Of a DNA stretch of 64,000 nucleotides, positions 1 to 12,641 are shown piece by piece; position 1 is the stretch's first letter; each line of letters starts with the position of its first letter. The translations under genes were made by a program, and so were the position numbers. Under the pieces are notes generated by a model. The model was not told the DNA's origin. It did not search any database and saw nothing but the letters and a program-made list of their open reading frames with translations. The DNA lies in the NCBI GenBank assembly GCA_026936325.1, contig JAPTHN010000109.1:62001-126000 (forward strand). Reading direction: 5' to 3'. The DNA is from Platynereis dumerilii. Its lineage: Eukaryota; Annelida; Polychaeta; Phyllodocida; Nereididae.

Positions 1-3000
1 AGGTATTCATGAATCATTGAGTGCCTAAATTAATGTCCACCAATCAAACATGTGGGGGCAGGTCTACACTTAGTGACTGACAGAGGATTATTACAGAGAC
101 TAATCAGCGTGTTTGGGACTCTCACCAAATGTGTGACCTACAAAATGTCACAGATTTAGTTTGCATATATAACTGAAACAAACAAGATAAACTAATTGAA
201 AGGATTCGAACTTCACAATTTCTTCATGCACATAAAATTGAATGACCATTGGTCAGTTTGGTCATACATGAGTAGCTTTCTACCACACGTCACGTACAGC
301 CAAATTGCTTGCTTCTGCAAGCTGTGAAGTCTACTTCAAAACGAATTCCTGTAAGCATGAACGTACTATCTTATCATAAGATTGTACGTCCATGGATTAT
401 GATTTGAAAAAAAACAAAGCATTCTGCAATAGCAGAGTTGTGAGGTTCATCATTTGCCTTCATAAATGATCCTGGTGTATAGCTTGTTAAACAAAGGGTT
501 CAAGCACTGGAAGTAACATTATTTCCTGGCCTAATTAACGTAGCATTTCCTTTCCTGGGGAATTTAGTTTTAGTGCATATATTGTCATGTTGACTTGCAT
601 TGTAGGCCTACTGGGCTTATTGACACAAATTGCTGTAATTTACCCATAAAATGTATTTTACCATATTTCTTATTTCAAAGGACTGATTAATTGCATGATA
701 TAACAGAATTGTATAAGCCTCTAGGAAAATGGAAAGGTGACTTTGGATTTTGACAGCCTCACTTAGATACTTATAAAACCTTTTAAGTCATTTACCACTC
801 CACAAAGACTTTTAAAAGTAATTTTGTAAAGTTATCCTGCAGGTTCCATTGTTCTTGCAATTATGGACTTAGGTGTACCCGCATTACCCCTATAATGTTT
901 TTGTGGTAAATTTACCCTTATTTGTGGCTAGCTTCGAGTTGCTTGAATGTAACAGAATCGCAACATGACCTGTGTTTGATAGCATTTATGAGAGATCCAA
1001 TGTACCTTGATATGACTGTTTCCTGTACTCATTTCCACATGTTTAACCTTGGACGATTAGCACTGAAATCTCTTGTGATGATTAAGTAACCTTGGCTTAG
1101 TTATAATAGTTACAACTTACGACCTCCTTCACCAGGGCTGCTTGTAAATTATGCAAAATAGTTCTTCAGATTCAGACCATGTGGTTTTCTTCACATTTAC
1201 AACCACCAGACACTTTGCCAGTCTGTAGTACTCTGTACAGTTATGTAGTTGGTTGGTCTAATCTGAAAAAATGTCAAATACATTGCTAAAGTACAGTGAT
1301 CCGGACCTGTGAAATTTAGGGAAGAGAAAGTATAAGAAAGGAAATGGAAAGGGGGATATTATATACTTAATCGAAGAATAAAATGAGATAAACAAAGGAG
1401 AAATGCATACATTGATAGCTTAATATTCATCAAAGAATATGTTTGAAAATTAAAGAGGGATGACCATTTGGAGGAATGATCTATCATCATTAACTTTGAG
1501 CAATCATTCAACAGTTGGCCAGAGCTTAGACAAGAGGTTGCCTGGTGGGTCATAGGGGTTGAACAGAGGCCAGCAACCCTGTACCAGCAACCTTCTGCAT
1601 TTCCCTCCTACCTGGGAAATGCTGCCTGTTGTATGACCTTTTTGTGACGTAAGGTCAATGGCAAACAGCTGCGAGAAATGTTGGGGATCTTGTCAATGTT
1701 CTAGGAGAGTTAACCCAGCATTTATTTTCTTGGATCATAGGATTTTTTGCTGATGTAATGCCCAACTTTAAACGTGGCAATTACTATCTTTTTGCCCTGA
1801 GTCTGGAGTCTCAGAACCCAGGGATGCTTGAACAACTATGTTGAAATGTTTAGATGCAGTCTTTTGAGTTCCAGTAAAAGCACAATTATTTTAGAATATT
1901 AGCTCACTCTTTTTATTCCTGGATCTTCTGATGTCCTGCCAATATTTAAATCAATTAATAATCAAATATATTCTACATCAAAGTCACTGTGATGCAATAT
2001 ATGCATTTTATTCATGTAACCCCAGCATAACCCCATGGGGGGGGTCTGATTTACAATTCCTCAACCTGTGGTAGGTAGAGCAGCATAATTATTCTAAATT
2101 ACACCTAATTATAATGTTGTGCACTTCAGCAACCAAGATGCACTTGCATAATTATGGCTTTGTTCTCTAATTGAAAGGAAAGTGGCAGTAAATTTGCTAT
2201 AATTACTCTCATAATTGTTGTATTGGTATAGAAAGCTAACTTTTGAAGCTCTTTAACTTTTGGCATACTGTTGCTCTATTGAAAATTACGTGTATTTGTT
2301 TATTTTGCACATTTTTAATGTGTTGCAAGTCCAGAATGACAAAATTCCAAGTGAAAAGATAAAATAAGAGTCACTGCATGAGTAGTATCAGTACCCCATA
2401 AGCAAATGCTTATGGGGTACTGGTAGTATGGGGTACTGGTAGTATGGAAATTGCCGAAGGTCATCTCTGGTCCTCCACAAGCAGAACTGGGTTTCTTCTT
2501 GCCAGGCAAATACGGTTTACCCAAGTGTATAAGCCCAATCTTGTCCTATTTGTATTATGTAACATATCACAAGTTCTTAACATAAACCTATAAACTTATC
2601 ACCAAATCGCACACAATTATAACAGCATTTTATGAATAACCTTTTGGTGTTGAATGTTTATATATATGGTTGAATATACAAGTTTGTTACCCTAAAATAA
2701 CCACCTGGAGACTGGTATGGGGTAATTCTTTTCTCTGGGGTAAAAAGATCAAGGGCAAAGTTCCAAGGTAAACTTCACAGCATGATGATATATGCAAGAT
2801 GTGGTAAGAGCCCACCACAGGCTGACATATGCTGGGGCAAGGTCAATCCACCACCCTGACCCTCCATATTTCATGGGCAGGTTTAGGGTAGGAGGCCCAA
2901 TGGATAAATGTTAAGGCTACACAAGAAAAGGGGAAGATCTTCTCTGGCCATGATATAAAATGTAACCTCAGATATTGTACTTTGATATTGTGAGGTGGTA

Positions 3001-4240
3001 GGGTACGTCATGTAGTAAATGTTAAAAAAAACTATACAATGATATGAAACCTGACATTGACATTTGTGTCAGTTGTAAGAGAAACATAGAAATCTGTCAG
3101 TATTTCATATAACATTCTGAACACAAGGCAAAACTAAAATGGATATATATATGTCGTTTTTGGTTCTCAGTAATTAATACAGTAAGCTCATTTTTGATTT
3201 TCATTGGGCTATAACAATATCTTATTAGTTTTATTGAACAAATTCTGCCCTTGTTTTGAAATTCGGATCTCACGCACTGTACATGTACAATGTGGTGGTA
3301 TTTATTTTCTGGCACCATGCAGTGTTTCTATTACTTTCTGCTGTTTCTCATGGACCCATTGTTTCCAAGTTGCTATGTGAACTTTAAAAGTAGAATTTGG
3401 TACCATTCTACATAACCATGTATCTGGGCTTCTTTCAGCTCTTCTTGTATATTTATATGGAGGGATGTAACTTTCTGTCTCCCTAATCGAACTAGTGGTA
3501 AAATGGCAGCAGCATATCTTTTTTTTCTGTCATCAAACCTTGGAAGAAGGAGCACCAAGATGAGACATTTTCTCTTGTTGTTATGAAGCAATTGATGTAA
3601 TAATTGAGAGGTTTTACTGATTTGAGATATTAATTGTAGTTTAATTTATTCGTACATACAAGAATTCCATATTAATCTTTTTGTTATTGCCAAGAACAAA
3701 GCTGCATTACCAATTTGTCTCTCACAATCTTGAATCCTCCGCTGTTGCACCTCAGTCATTTACTGTAAAAGTATTGCTATCATTGATGAAAGTATTGCTA
3801 TCATTGATGAAAAGGCATTATCTATAGATCACTGGTGGCAGTATCTTTCAGCACTATCCAATTTCTAGTCATTTCCTATCATTAAAGGGGAGACTTCCTG
3901 ACTAATTAACTGAAATGATTCGAATGACTTCAGACAAGGAGCTGCTTAATTAGGTCACCTGCTGGGAACTGTCACATCCACTTCATGCTCCAGATAAGCA
4001 AATAATTGCCGATTATGCCACAATGGTAGACTTTCACAGACTAAAATGATTCTAAATAGATTAGAATAATTATTTTCTTGAATATATTACCTATTTTATG
4101 CATTCAATTCCAGATGACTTCCATATCAGCCATAAGATCTGATCAGGAGATCATACAGCATCCAAATATCTCATGGAATCACTTGATTCTATTCTCCTTG
4201 TAATTTAGAGGACAAGCAGTTTCTCCAAATTGGAGATCCA
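1..4240. other. AT-rich noncoding stretch, no gene seen
   Basis: No reading frame here resembles a known protein, and the longest open frames are below 80 codons. The visible structure is a perfect hairpin at 2391-2420, a short tandem repeat of about 16 bp just after it (about 2414-2447), and a 20-bp unit repeated twice near 3768-3809. It could be intergenic DNA or a large intron of the plus-strand gene further right. Confidence 0.6.
2391..2420. repeat. Perfect 30-bp palindromic hairpin
   Basis: Two 14-base arms beginning GTACCCCATAAGCA are exactly complementary around an AA loop. The right half of the arm (GGGGTAC) is then repeated with CTGGTAGTAT spacers up to about 2447. No transposon ends or target duplication were found around it. 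Confidence 0.85.
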
Positions 4241-4249
4241 CATAATTAT

Positions 4250-4432
4250 ATCACTTTTTCACTTGCGATACTGCTTTAGTATTTTGTTGCCTTTACCACC
4301 GATACCATTACCATTCCGATACTGGTACCATTGTTATATGCATGTAGAGTAGAGCTACCAGTCTATTCGATGTAGCTTTTTAGTGCTGGATCGACATCGA
4401 TACACAGTATCGGACCGGTACATCCCAACTCC
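4250..4432. mobile_element. Diverged hAT-type MITE relative (partial)
   Basis: The stretch is rich in GATACC/GGTATC words and ends in a form close to ACCGGTACATCCCA. It resembles the terminal pattern of the better-preserved element at 26423-26562. One clean end and the target duplication are missing, so this is probably an old degraded copy. Confidence 0.4.
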
Positions 4433-4496
4433 AAATATCAGAGTTTACGAAGCTGTGTTCTGCGTTCTGTACTTTCAATGTTGATAATTTAGTTGG

Positions 4497-5642
4497 GTAG
4501 GAACGGGGGGTTCCCATGCACCCGAAAGATATATTTTTTTAACTTTGGTTTTCGGAATCCTCATAATGTGTAGAAAATATTTTTTTATGTTCCCATCGCC
4601 AATTATTGTCCCATGTCATCCGTACGGCGGCCATCTTGGATTAACGTCGAAATTGCAATCATTTTGACGAAAAATCACTAACTTCTAAACTACTGGTCAC
4701 AAAAAGGCATATGATACCATTTTTTCAGGGTAAATCCACCTGGAGAGTTGATTAAAGAGGTCTATTTTGTGATTTGTTCAATTCTAAACATATAAAGGTG
4801 AATAATTAGGCAAAAATTGTGAATTTTTCACCAAAAAATCAACATTTTTTAAAATACAAATAAAGCCAATCTCTTCAGACACATTCTGATGGACAGATCA
4901 CTAAGAAAAGACTAGCTGTGCATAGATATATGCAATACGTTTAAAACGACACCAAAATGAATAGTTTACTATGAGTAGAAGCAATTCTAGGTCAAGATAA
5001 CTGAATGGAGGCGATTCAGTAGCGTCGCTGACGGCACAGTTATAAATCTCACCTGGACGCCACTTCTGAAGTACTTGTCATTTATTGGCATATGATACCA
5101 CTTTTTCAGGGTAAATCAATCTGGGAAGTTGATTAATGAAGTCCATTTTGTGATTTATTCAGTTCTAAGTGCATTAGTGTAAAAAATTATTCAAAAATGG
5201 TAATTTTTGTTTTTGGTGCAATTCAAGAAACATCGATTTCTGCAGGCACCGCAAATGGACAGCTGCACTTGAAAATGTTTGATGTATTTGTATTCCATCC
5301 AAGACATTTAAAATGAAACTGAAATATATAGCATGCTATTTGTAGTATGGATTCTAGATCTGATTCTAAGTTGGTAAAGATCATCCATAGTGGCGCTGTC
5401 ATCAGTTTTCCTGGCAGCCACACCCACGTCTGGAATTGTTGGTCTACATCAATGGTTGGACACATGTAAATAGAAATTTAGAGGATGTCTGGAAAACGTA
5501 ATTTGAATTGGTCATGGAAATCAGATATGCAAATTAATGGTAATTATTGAATTTGGTCTTGAACATGTAAGGAATTTACTTTCTTGATTTTGAGACAGCA
5601 GCCCGAATCGTTTTTGGAAAAGGAATGTCACAAAGGCCTATA
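4497..5642 (+). repeat. Left arm of large inverted repeat
   Basis: This about 1.15-kb segment reappears in inverted orientation at 12770-13930. By eye the two differ at only a few percent of positions. The outer end is GTAGGAACGGGGGG. The arm carries diverged internal direct repeats of a unit with TTTTTCAGGGTAAATC and TTTTGTGATTT, near 4710-4830 and 5095-5210. A further copy lies just beyond the arm at 5643-5830. Both arms have an 80-codon open frame on the inward strand that matches no known protein, so coding is doubtful. It is either a terminal repeat of one 9.4-kb element or one of two inverted copies of a repeat family. Confidence 0.85.
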
Positions 5643-5830
5643 TACTGACGGCACAGTTTTAAATCTCACCTGGACGCCACTTCTGAAGTACTTTTCATTT
5701 ATTGGCATATGATAGGCCTACCACTTTTCCAGGGTAAAACAGTCTGGGAAGTTGATTAATGAACCCCATTTTGTGATTTATTCAGTCCTATGTGCATAAA
5801 TGTAAAAAAATTTACAAAAATGGTAATCTC
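5643..5830. repeat. Extra internal repeat next to left arm
   Basis: This segment repeats the part of the left arm around 5030-5215 (GACGGCACAG, then CTCACCTGGACGCCACTTC, then CAGGGTAAA and TTTTGTGATTTATTCAG) in direct orientation. Its GACGGCACAGTTTTAAATC form is closer to the right arm than to the adjacent left arm, which reads TTATAAATC there. Confidence 0.75.
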
Positions 5831-6124
5831 TAACTTCACTCATGGCCCCACAGCTTTATCGTCACTCGTCTAAGAGAGTGACAATGCTTACCTGTGCGTA
5901 TATTTTCTCGAACAAGCTTTCATATTTCTTCACAGCCAAGATTTAAAACTTGGCACCATTGTCATACCTCCTAATACCCACAGTCCCTTGCGCTTAACCT
6001 TCCTCTTGCTTCTCGGCTGTTCAGCGTGTGGGACTTGTGCTGGACAGCCGATTGAATGAATTTGACATTTGCGTGGGTTTTTGAGTAATTCTAGACATTG
6101 TAGTGGCTCTAATTCTTTAATATT

Positions 6125-9100
6125 GCGCTAATTGGTGCCAGCGCAACCTGCTTCCTGTTACATGAAACCTTCCTTCTGTGGATTCCTTGCTGCCTTGTTT
6201 GATGGGTTGGGGGGGACTCTGGCCTTGGGACTTGACTCTGCAAGACTCCGGGTCCTATGGCTTGCAGGCAGTGATGGAAATGGGGGGGAGCTCGGGGGAG
6301 CTGAGCTCCCTTGACCAAAAAACAGGGGAGCTGTACCCCACTACAGCTCCCCCAATGACCAGTCATGAAATTACAATTGTCATGTTACTTTTTCAGTCTT
6401 CATGGTATTTTTAGCCAAAATTATGCTCTGGTGGAAGAATTCTTTCCCTTTTAAAAATCTGGAATGGCGAGATGCTGCCGCACGAGCCAAGAGCTCCCCC
6501 GACAAAAATTTTCCATTTCCATCACTGCTTGCAGGTTACTTTGTGGTCATCACCATTCTTCATCTCGGGTCCTGCCTGGCTAGCCAGGGCCCCATGCTTT
6601 GGCTCTGTCTGCCTTACAAGACATTGACTCACCTTGGAGGAGGTTAGGGGAGATCCCTATCCAGGGTTTTTCCCTATCCTTGGCCCTGCTGTTTGAATCT
6701 GCTCTGGGCTGCCCCTGCCACTGTTCTGTCGCTACTCATTGCCCAATTTTGCTTCCTGGTTGGCTGGAATCCTCCATCCGTCAGCAGGCTAGGAGTCCCC
6801 CCACCCTCATGGTCCAATGTGGCTTTGGGGACATCCATTCAACCACGACTTTGACTGTTCCGCTTGGCTCTTGCTTTGGGCATCATTGCTCAGGGTGTCG
6901 AAGGGCCCCCGGTGTCACCTCATGAGGTGGGCTTCGGCAGCTGCAAGGATTTTCGAGTTCAGGTCCTCTCTCTTGACAAGGCTCATCTTGCGGAGCCTCT
7001 CTTCTTTCTTTGCCAGGCTGTTCGGCCCTTTTGCTCCTCCTGGAGTTGCGGCTGCTCCACGTGTCTGGGTGGGCTCCCACCCTAGACTCATCGTGGTCAC
7101 CGCTGGGGACTTTGGTCTCCTTCCTGTGAAGCTGGCCCTCTTCCGTGAACTTCTCTTGCTGCCCTCATATCCCTCCTTGTCTTTAGTCGAGGCTGTCCTA
7201 GCATCCTGGCTGGTCCTCAAATTTCCAATCTAGCCCTGGCATGTCTTGTCCTTGTCCTAGTCTCCTCATATGACTGGGTTGCCAGTGGTGGCTTTACCCT
7301 GTGCATGGTCTTTTGCGTGCCACTGGGGCATTGTGTGAGGGCCCCTCGCTGGCTGCCTGGTCATCTGGCTGCCTCTTTCTTGGCTGCTTCTTCATCTTCC
7401 TGCGGTTTCTCAGTCATCTTACATATCCGTTGAGTGTTGGGCTACTGTCTTCTGACTCGATTGCTTCTGTTGTGGGTTGTCAAGGCTCCTCCTGATGTCT
7501 CCCTGTCTCAACATCTTACTTTTCTGCCACTCTAGGTTCTCCGGTAGGTTCTCCGACCCTCACAACCTTGGTCTGGACTCCTGCCGGGGCAAGTACTCTC
7601 CCTTGCCCTTCAGCCCATTCTCCCCCAGCATTGGACCTGAGCTTCGTGCTTTTTTCCAGCCTCCCACACCCTTGAGCTTCTCTGGAGCAGCCTTCCCTTG
7701 GCAAGTGGAGCCCTGGACCTAGCCTTCGCTCTGGCATTGCTCTCCCGGGTGATAGTTAGGGTAGCCTGGTGGCCTTTGTTTGGCTTGTTCCTCACTTGGC
7801 CCTTCTGCATTGTGACTTTGCCTCGAAATCCTCCCCCTCCCCTATATGTGACCTATCATGCAATACCTCTCCTTAGTCCATCTAAGGTTCTCCCATGGCC
7901 CGAGTCAGATGGTGCCCCTAGATGCTGGCCCTCCTGGCGGCATGACCGGCTGGTCTCCGTGTCTCACAGAGGCTCCCCGATGGCCTGCGAGGTGTTTGCC
8001 CTGATGGCTGGCATGCTCAGCTGCTGAATGTCTCCTTTACTTAAGCCCTGTCTGTTTTTCCCTTGCCAGGGTAGGGAGATTTCTTCTGACGCTGTAGACT
8101 TGCCCTGGGTGGGGCCTCTTTTGACCTGTTGTCTCTTAATCCACTCTTCTCCTTCTTGGACTCTTCATTTCCCTGCTTGTCCATGGCCACTGTTGCTGCG
8201 AGTGTGCCAGCGCCCTTCGTCTGGTGGGGCCGCCTCACTGGCAGCAGGGATATCCTGGAGTCTCCTTGGTGCACTGGAGTTGGTCTCAGACTATCCTTCC
8301 AGAATGCCCTGCCTCTTCCGTTCTGGGGCTGGTCTCTCTGATGGTTGTTCTGAGGGTGGTTGTTCTGCTCTCAATGGTCAGTTGCCTCTTCGCCCACCAT
8401 GGGACTAACACTGGTGGCCCTTGTGCCACTCCTGGATGCCTTCTGTGATAGTCCTTGGTACCTCTGTTTCGTTGTGGTACATGACATCTCCTCTTCTTGA
8501 GTGTGGCACTTTCCTGGTGTGTGACCTTGACCCTTCTGGCCAGGACCGCCGACAGGTCTGTTTGGTTGTCCAAATTCCTCTTTCCTTAGACTTGCCTGTG
8601 GTCACTCTGCCCCAGTGGATTGCATACCTGCTTCCTGTGAGGACATCCCAGGCCACCCGTCCCAGCCAATTTATGGACTCTCGGAATTTTCTTCCCTGAG
8701 GGACCCAAAAAGGAACATCCACTGATAAGGCACTCGGGTGGATTCCCAATGGCCAGCACATCATATCTCAGAGGTGGCACCAGGGTGGAATGGCCAAAGC
8801 AAACTGAGTGAAGAAGCCCGAAACAGATGCAAACCCATACGTCATGACCAAGCCCGAAAGCCCCAGAAGGGAGGTGTACTGCAAGCATTTCTGGAGGCTG
8901 GACCCCAGAGGGATGCTCCTCCCCCAACTTCTCGAGCCCAGGGCACAACCAGGCATGAGCAAGCAGGAGGCGGGAGACCAGGGGCCCTGGTGTGCCACCT
9001 CTTGCTATCACCCAGAAGTGCCCAAGCATGGACTGGACGCCTAGCTGATGAGTGACTGACTACAAAGTATGCATAGGGCAGCAGGATATCGAAGACTGGA

Positions 9101-9530
9101 ACATGACTGCCACCCCAGACTGCAGGCCTCCAACACTGGGAGGGGAGGAGAGCACCCAGGGTCCTATAGACGCGCTGCAGAGGACGGAACTAGTGCAGGT
9201 TTGGCCATGGTCGTCCTAGCCCTGTCGTCCGGGTCCTGGCCTCATCCTCTGTTCGTCTTCGGCCTATTTCGGCAGATGTGCCTTGACATCTGTAGCTGGG
9301 GGACCCTTTAGTGGTTCCCTGTTTTTCTGCCTAGCTCAGGTTGTTGCCCCTCCATGGTACATTAATGGCGGCAACCCAGTAGCTCTGTTGATGGCATTTC
9401 TTTGGCCTACCTAGTTCAGGCTCCCTACCAACATGCAGGCTTGGTTGGTTCTTGCCTCACCCTGTTTCCAGTCCCTGTCAGCGGCACTGAAACAGGCCTA
9501 CCGGCTGTCACCGTCTCCTAGTAAATTTAA
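6125..9530. other. GC-rich decayed block of unknown origin
   Basis: About 3.4 kb is distinctly richer in G and C than the surrounding AT-rich DNA. It holds many short overlapping open frames on both strands (largest about 147 codons) and no frame runs through it. Minus-strand conceptual peptides are rich in Lys, Arg, Glu, Ser and Pro. Plus-strand ones are Leu/Ser/Pro-rich, as expected of antisense translation. That pattern fits a decayed coding sequence read on the minus strand, perhaps from a mobile element, but I recognise no family. A hAT-type MITE has inserted into it, so it was there before that insertion. Confidence 0.5.
6269..6527. mobile_element. hAT-type MITE with 8-bp target duplication
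   Basis: A 259-bp element has terminal inverted repeats CAGTGATGGAAATGG and CCATTTCCATCACTG. It is flanked by perfect 8-bp direct repeats CTTGCAGG at 6261-6268 and 6528-6535. An 8-bp duplication and a CAGTG-type terminus are hallmarks of hAT transposons. It has no transposase and must have been moved in trans. Internal GGGGGAGCTC words near both ends are also inverted. It sits inside the GC-rich block, whose sequence resumes on the far side. Confidence 0.9.
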
Positions 9531-9937
9531 TGAATTGAGGAAGTCTTAAGCAAAAGATTGGTACCAAATCCAGATATAGGTAACCAATACAGGTAAGTTG
9601 GCTGTTTCAAGATGTCTGACTCAAGGAATCTTATCATGGGGGACAATTTTTAATGGAGGTGTGTTAACACACCGCCATTTATGTAGTTGGGTGAGAAAGG
9701 GGGCTAAGAGAGTGGGTGAGAGAGGCAAACTTTAGGCGGGAAATTCGAAATAGGAAAAGAAAATCTGAAATAACTCTTTGCATGTTTTAAATTTTCTCCA
9801 AATTGCTAAATTCAGCATAACTAGAGATGCAGGCCTGTTATATGAGCTTATTTGTGTTGACCTGAAGTAATTCTAAGTACTCCTTTTATCAGTTTTTTTG
9901 TTTGGTGTTTGCTTGTTTGCTGTTTACATGTTTGCCT

Positions 9938-10041
9938 TCCACCATTTTGAAAATAATGTGTATTGTGTTTTGGGTATGCAAATGAGCTGTCCACCATTTT
10001 GAAAATTATGTGTATTGTGTTTTGTGTATGCAAATGAGCTG
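9938..10041. repeat. 52-bp tandem duplication with POU octamers
   Basis: Two near-identical 52-bp units begin TCCACCATTTTGAAAAT. Each contains ATGCAAAT, the POU/Oct octamer, at 9976-9983 and 10028-10035. The units differ at only a few bases, so the duplication is recent. Regulatory activity is not shown. Confidence 0.85.
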
Positions 10042-10187
10042 ACCTGGTGACATTAAGATGTGTATTGGTTGGTTTTCTGACCTGGAAATTGATGTCATCA
10101 TAATAATAGGTCACAAGAGATGAGTTTCAGTAGTTATATGAATCTACAACTAGGGCTATTTCAGTCAGATATATGGATGGGTAAATT

Positions 10188-10262
<75 letters not shown>

Positions 10263-10263
10263 C
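10188..10263. repeat. (GATA)n microsatellite
   Basis: About 18 uninterrupted tetranucleotide repeats. Further degenerate GATA/ATAGATTA words continue to about 10390. Confidence 0.98.
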
Positions 10264-11019
10264 GATAGACAAGGGTGAATTTCATGAATACATTTTAGGT
10301 ATTGGATAGATATAATTGCATGAATTAGATGGATAGATTATATAGATCAAATAGATAGAATTCACAGACTAGTAAGATTACACAGATCTATCAAAAGGGT
10401 TTAGTAAGCCACGCAATAGGTTGCAATTTGGTACTTGAAATAATTTATTCCATGATCCAAAATTTCCGGGTAGGGTCAGCTAAGTTGTAGCACACTGGGC
10501 TGCAGTCTCACTGTCTGGGAAATCACTATCATATGAGGACAATTGCAATTTCAGCTAAGTCCTGGCCCTGACAGGAACCTGAAGGCTCCGGAGAAAGTAG
10601 GGAACTGTCATCAGCTGCTGATGACTTTGCACTACTTCACAAAATTGGATAGAATAAGTCTCGCTACTGTCATGCTGCTGTGTGATGAGGATAGCTGCAC
10701 AGAGATCAGACTTACTTCTGATACCCAGCTGACCAACCCCGCAGGCCCGCCCACTCCATCATCTTTTCCTAATTATGTAATGGATGGGTTTGCCAAAATT
10801 TATAGAATAGTTGATACTGTGATATGACGTTATGCCAAGTTTGGAAGTGATAGAAGCAGCAGTTATTTTTAAAGAGCCTGTCAAAGATGATTTTGAGCAT
10901 TGCCAAAGTCATGGCTGGGCTTGACACTTTGAGAGGGTCATGGGAGGGTGATGACAGTGCTAAGGTGAGTGTCATGTGGGGCTGAAGGCATTGCTCGTCT
11001 TGGCCTGATTAACGCTCTC

Positions 11020-11143
11020 GCCAGGTCACCTAGGACAGCAGTTTCAATCGTCCTTTGCCTAATTGCTATCTCTTCCTCATGTCCTAATTAGCTTACAATG
11101 TAAATAAATACAGGGTGTATAGCCCCAATCATCTATCCATCTT
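11020..11143 (+). mobile_element. SINE family B, copy 1 (partial)
   Basis: It matches four other places in the window (28905-29090, 46571-46750, 52021-52110, 61537-61630) through blocks near GGTCACCTAGG, TTTCAATC, GTCCTAATTAGC, AAATACAGGG and CCCAATCATC. The RNA polymerase III promoter part is not clear here, so it is probably 5'-truncated. Confidence 0.7.
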
Positions 11144-11659
11144 TTCAAAATATCCATGCCAATCCGACATGACATTTCACCTCATTTCAGCTCTTTTCAA
11201 AGTCTGGATTGATAGATTTTATTGATCCAGTTGGTCAATTTGACAGTCTATAAATATAAGTTAGCTGGCAGTGGTAGGAGGATTGACAGGTGTATAGACA
11301 TGTTAGTGAATAAGTAAGATCTTTATTGACATGATAGTATGGAACTAAGCAGGTCTTAAGATACATATATGGAGTTTCTGTGGCAGCTGGGTGGCCATGA
11401 GTTGTCAGTCCAAAATCCTGATATTCTTTGCATGCCTCAGTTCAAACCTGGGGCAGCATATTTAGAATATTTTCAGTGGAATTTCAAGATCAAAATCCCA
11501 GATGGGTATCATTCAGATGTGATGTTAAATTGGTGCCTCTTTGATCTTTTTCAAATAGGGTTAATGTGCAACATGTAGAGGACTCGTGTTCTATCTCCCA
11601 TTGATGAACCACTGTAAGCAACCACTGCTCTTAAAGGGCAGCACTTGTGCATATCAGTC

Positions 11660-11745
11660 ATATCTATCTGCTAATCTATCTATATCTATCTATCTGTCTA
11701 TATATCTAATTATCTATGTCTATATATCTATATCTATCGGAATAG
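11660..11745. repeat. Degenerate TATC repeat
   Basis: Imperfect TATC/TATA tetranucleotide repeats, interrupted by CTAATTA and CTGTC variants. Confidence 0.9.
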
Positions 11746-11901
11746 TTTTAGCAGCACAGGACAAATCATCTGCTGGATTCATGGTGTGTGAACTTAAGAC
11801 ACAACCCCACCTCCATTTTGAACCCCTGGGTTCTTGTCAGATTTAGTGCCTTCATAAGAAATCAACAAAATTGATGTTGACTTCATAATTGACCTACTGC
11901 T

Positions 11902-12641
11902 GTTACAGCTGAAAGATCTACATGCCCGATTTGCAAATCGGGCTGCTTTTTGCATGCCAGAAACTAAAATAGGTCTTTGTCACAATATCTACTCCCCTCA
12001 CCATGCTTTGCCAATATCCCTAACGAAATATCCAAAAAGTGCACCCAAGCCACATTTTCTACTGAACTTTTCCAAAAGTTCTAATGTGCTATGTTAGAAA
12101 CTTTGTCATAGTATATTGATAGCCGTCTCTTCTACATCAAATAGTGACCAAACAGTGTCTCATGGTTAGGAACTATTTGGACACTATTTGTTAGAACTTT
12201 GGGCTGTCATGCACTGCCATCTCTTCTACAACAAAAGAGGACACTTCAATGTAAATGAAGTGCAGCATGTATCCAGGGCCTCTGAAGTTGAAGCCCCCTC
12301 TGCTGGATATTTTGGAACAAAATAGGACCCGGAGAATAATTGGCAGCTGCCAAAGCTCCATACGGTCTGCCAAAGCTCCATACGGTCAGCCAAAGCTTAA
12401 GATGGAATATCATCTGATGAAATAGGGTCTGATGAAATATCCAAATAGCGTCTTGGGGGATATTTGACCTTTTCAAGTATCCTCATAGTGCTATTTGGAA
12501 AATCCAAAGTCTTTTGAAAAGCACTTTTTGATGTTAGACACAATGGCAGTAGAGACATTGTCACAAGCACCTATTTTAGTTTCTGGCATGCAAAAACCAG
12601 CCCGATTTGCAAATCGGGCATGTAGATCTTTCAGCTGTAAC
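11902..12641. mobile_element. 740-bp inverted-repeat DNA element
   Basis: About 70-bp terminal inverted repeats run from GTTACAGCTGAAAGATC to GATCTTTCAGCTGTAAC. Each also contains the palindrome CCCGATTTGCAAATCGGG. ACCTACT at 11892-11898 and 12642-12648 may be a target duplication, but three extra bases separate the left copy from the element. The middle has a 20-bp unit (CTGCCAAAGCTCCATACGGT) repeated about 2.5 times near 12343-12390, and diverged repeats of GTTAGAAACTTTG and TCTCTTCTAC. No transposase is present, so this is a nonautonomous foldback or MITE. Confidence 0.8.

Noticed and set aside
8586-9029. 147-codon minus-strand frame in the GC-rich block as a host gene
   Set aside because: Frames of similar length occur on both strands here. 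GC-rich sequence has few stops, and no domain is visible.
10543-10827. Possible somatomedin-B exon upstream of the TSP1 exon
   Set aside because: It has only a few cysteines and lacks the CC pair and spacing of the somatomedin-B fold.
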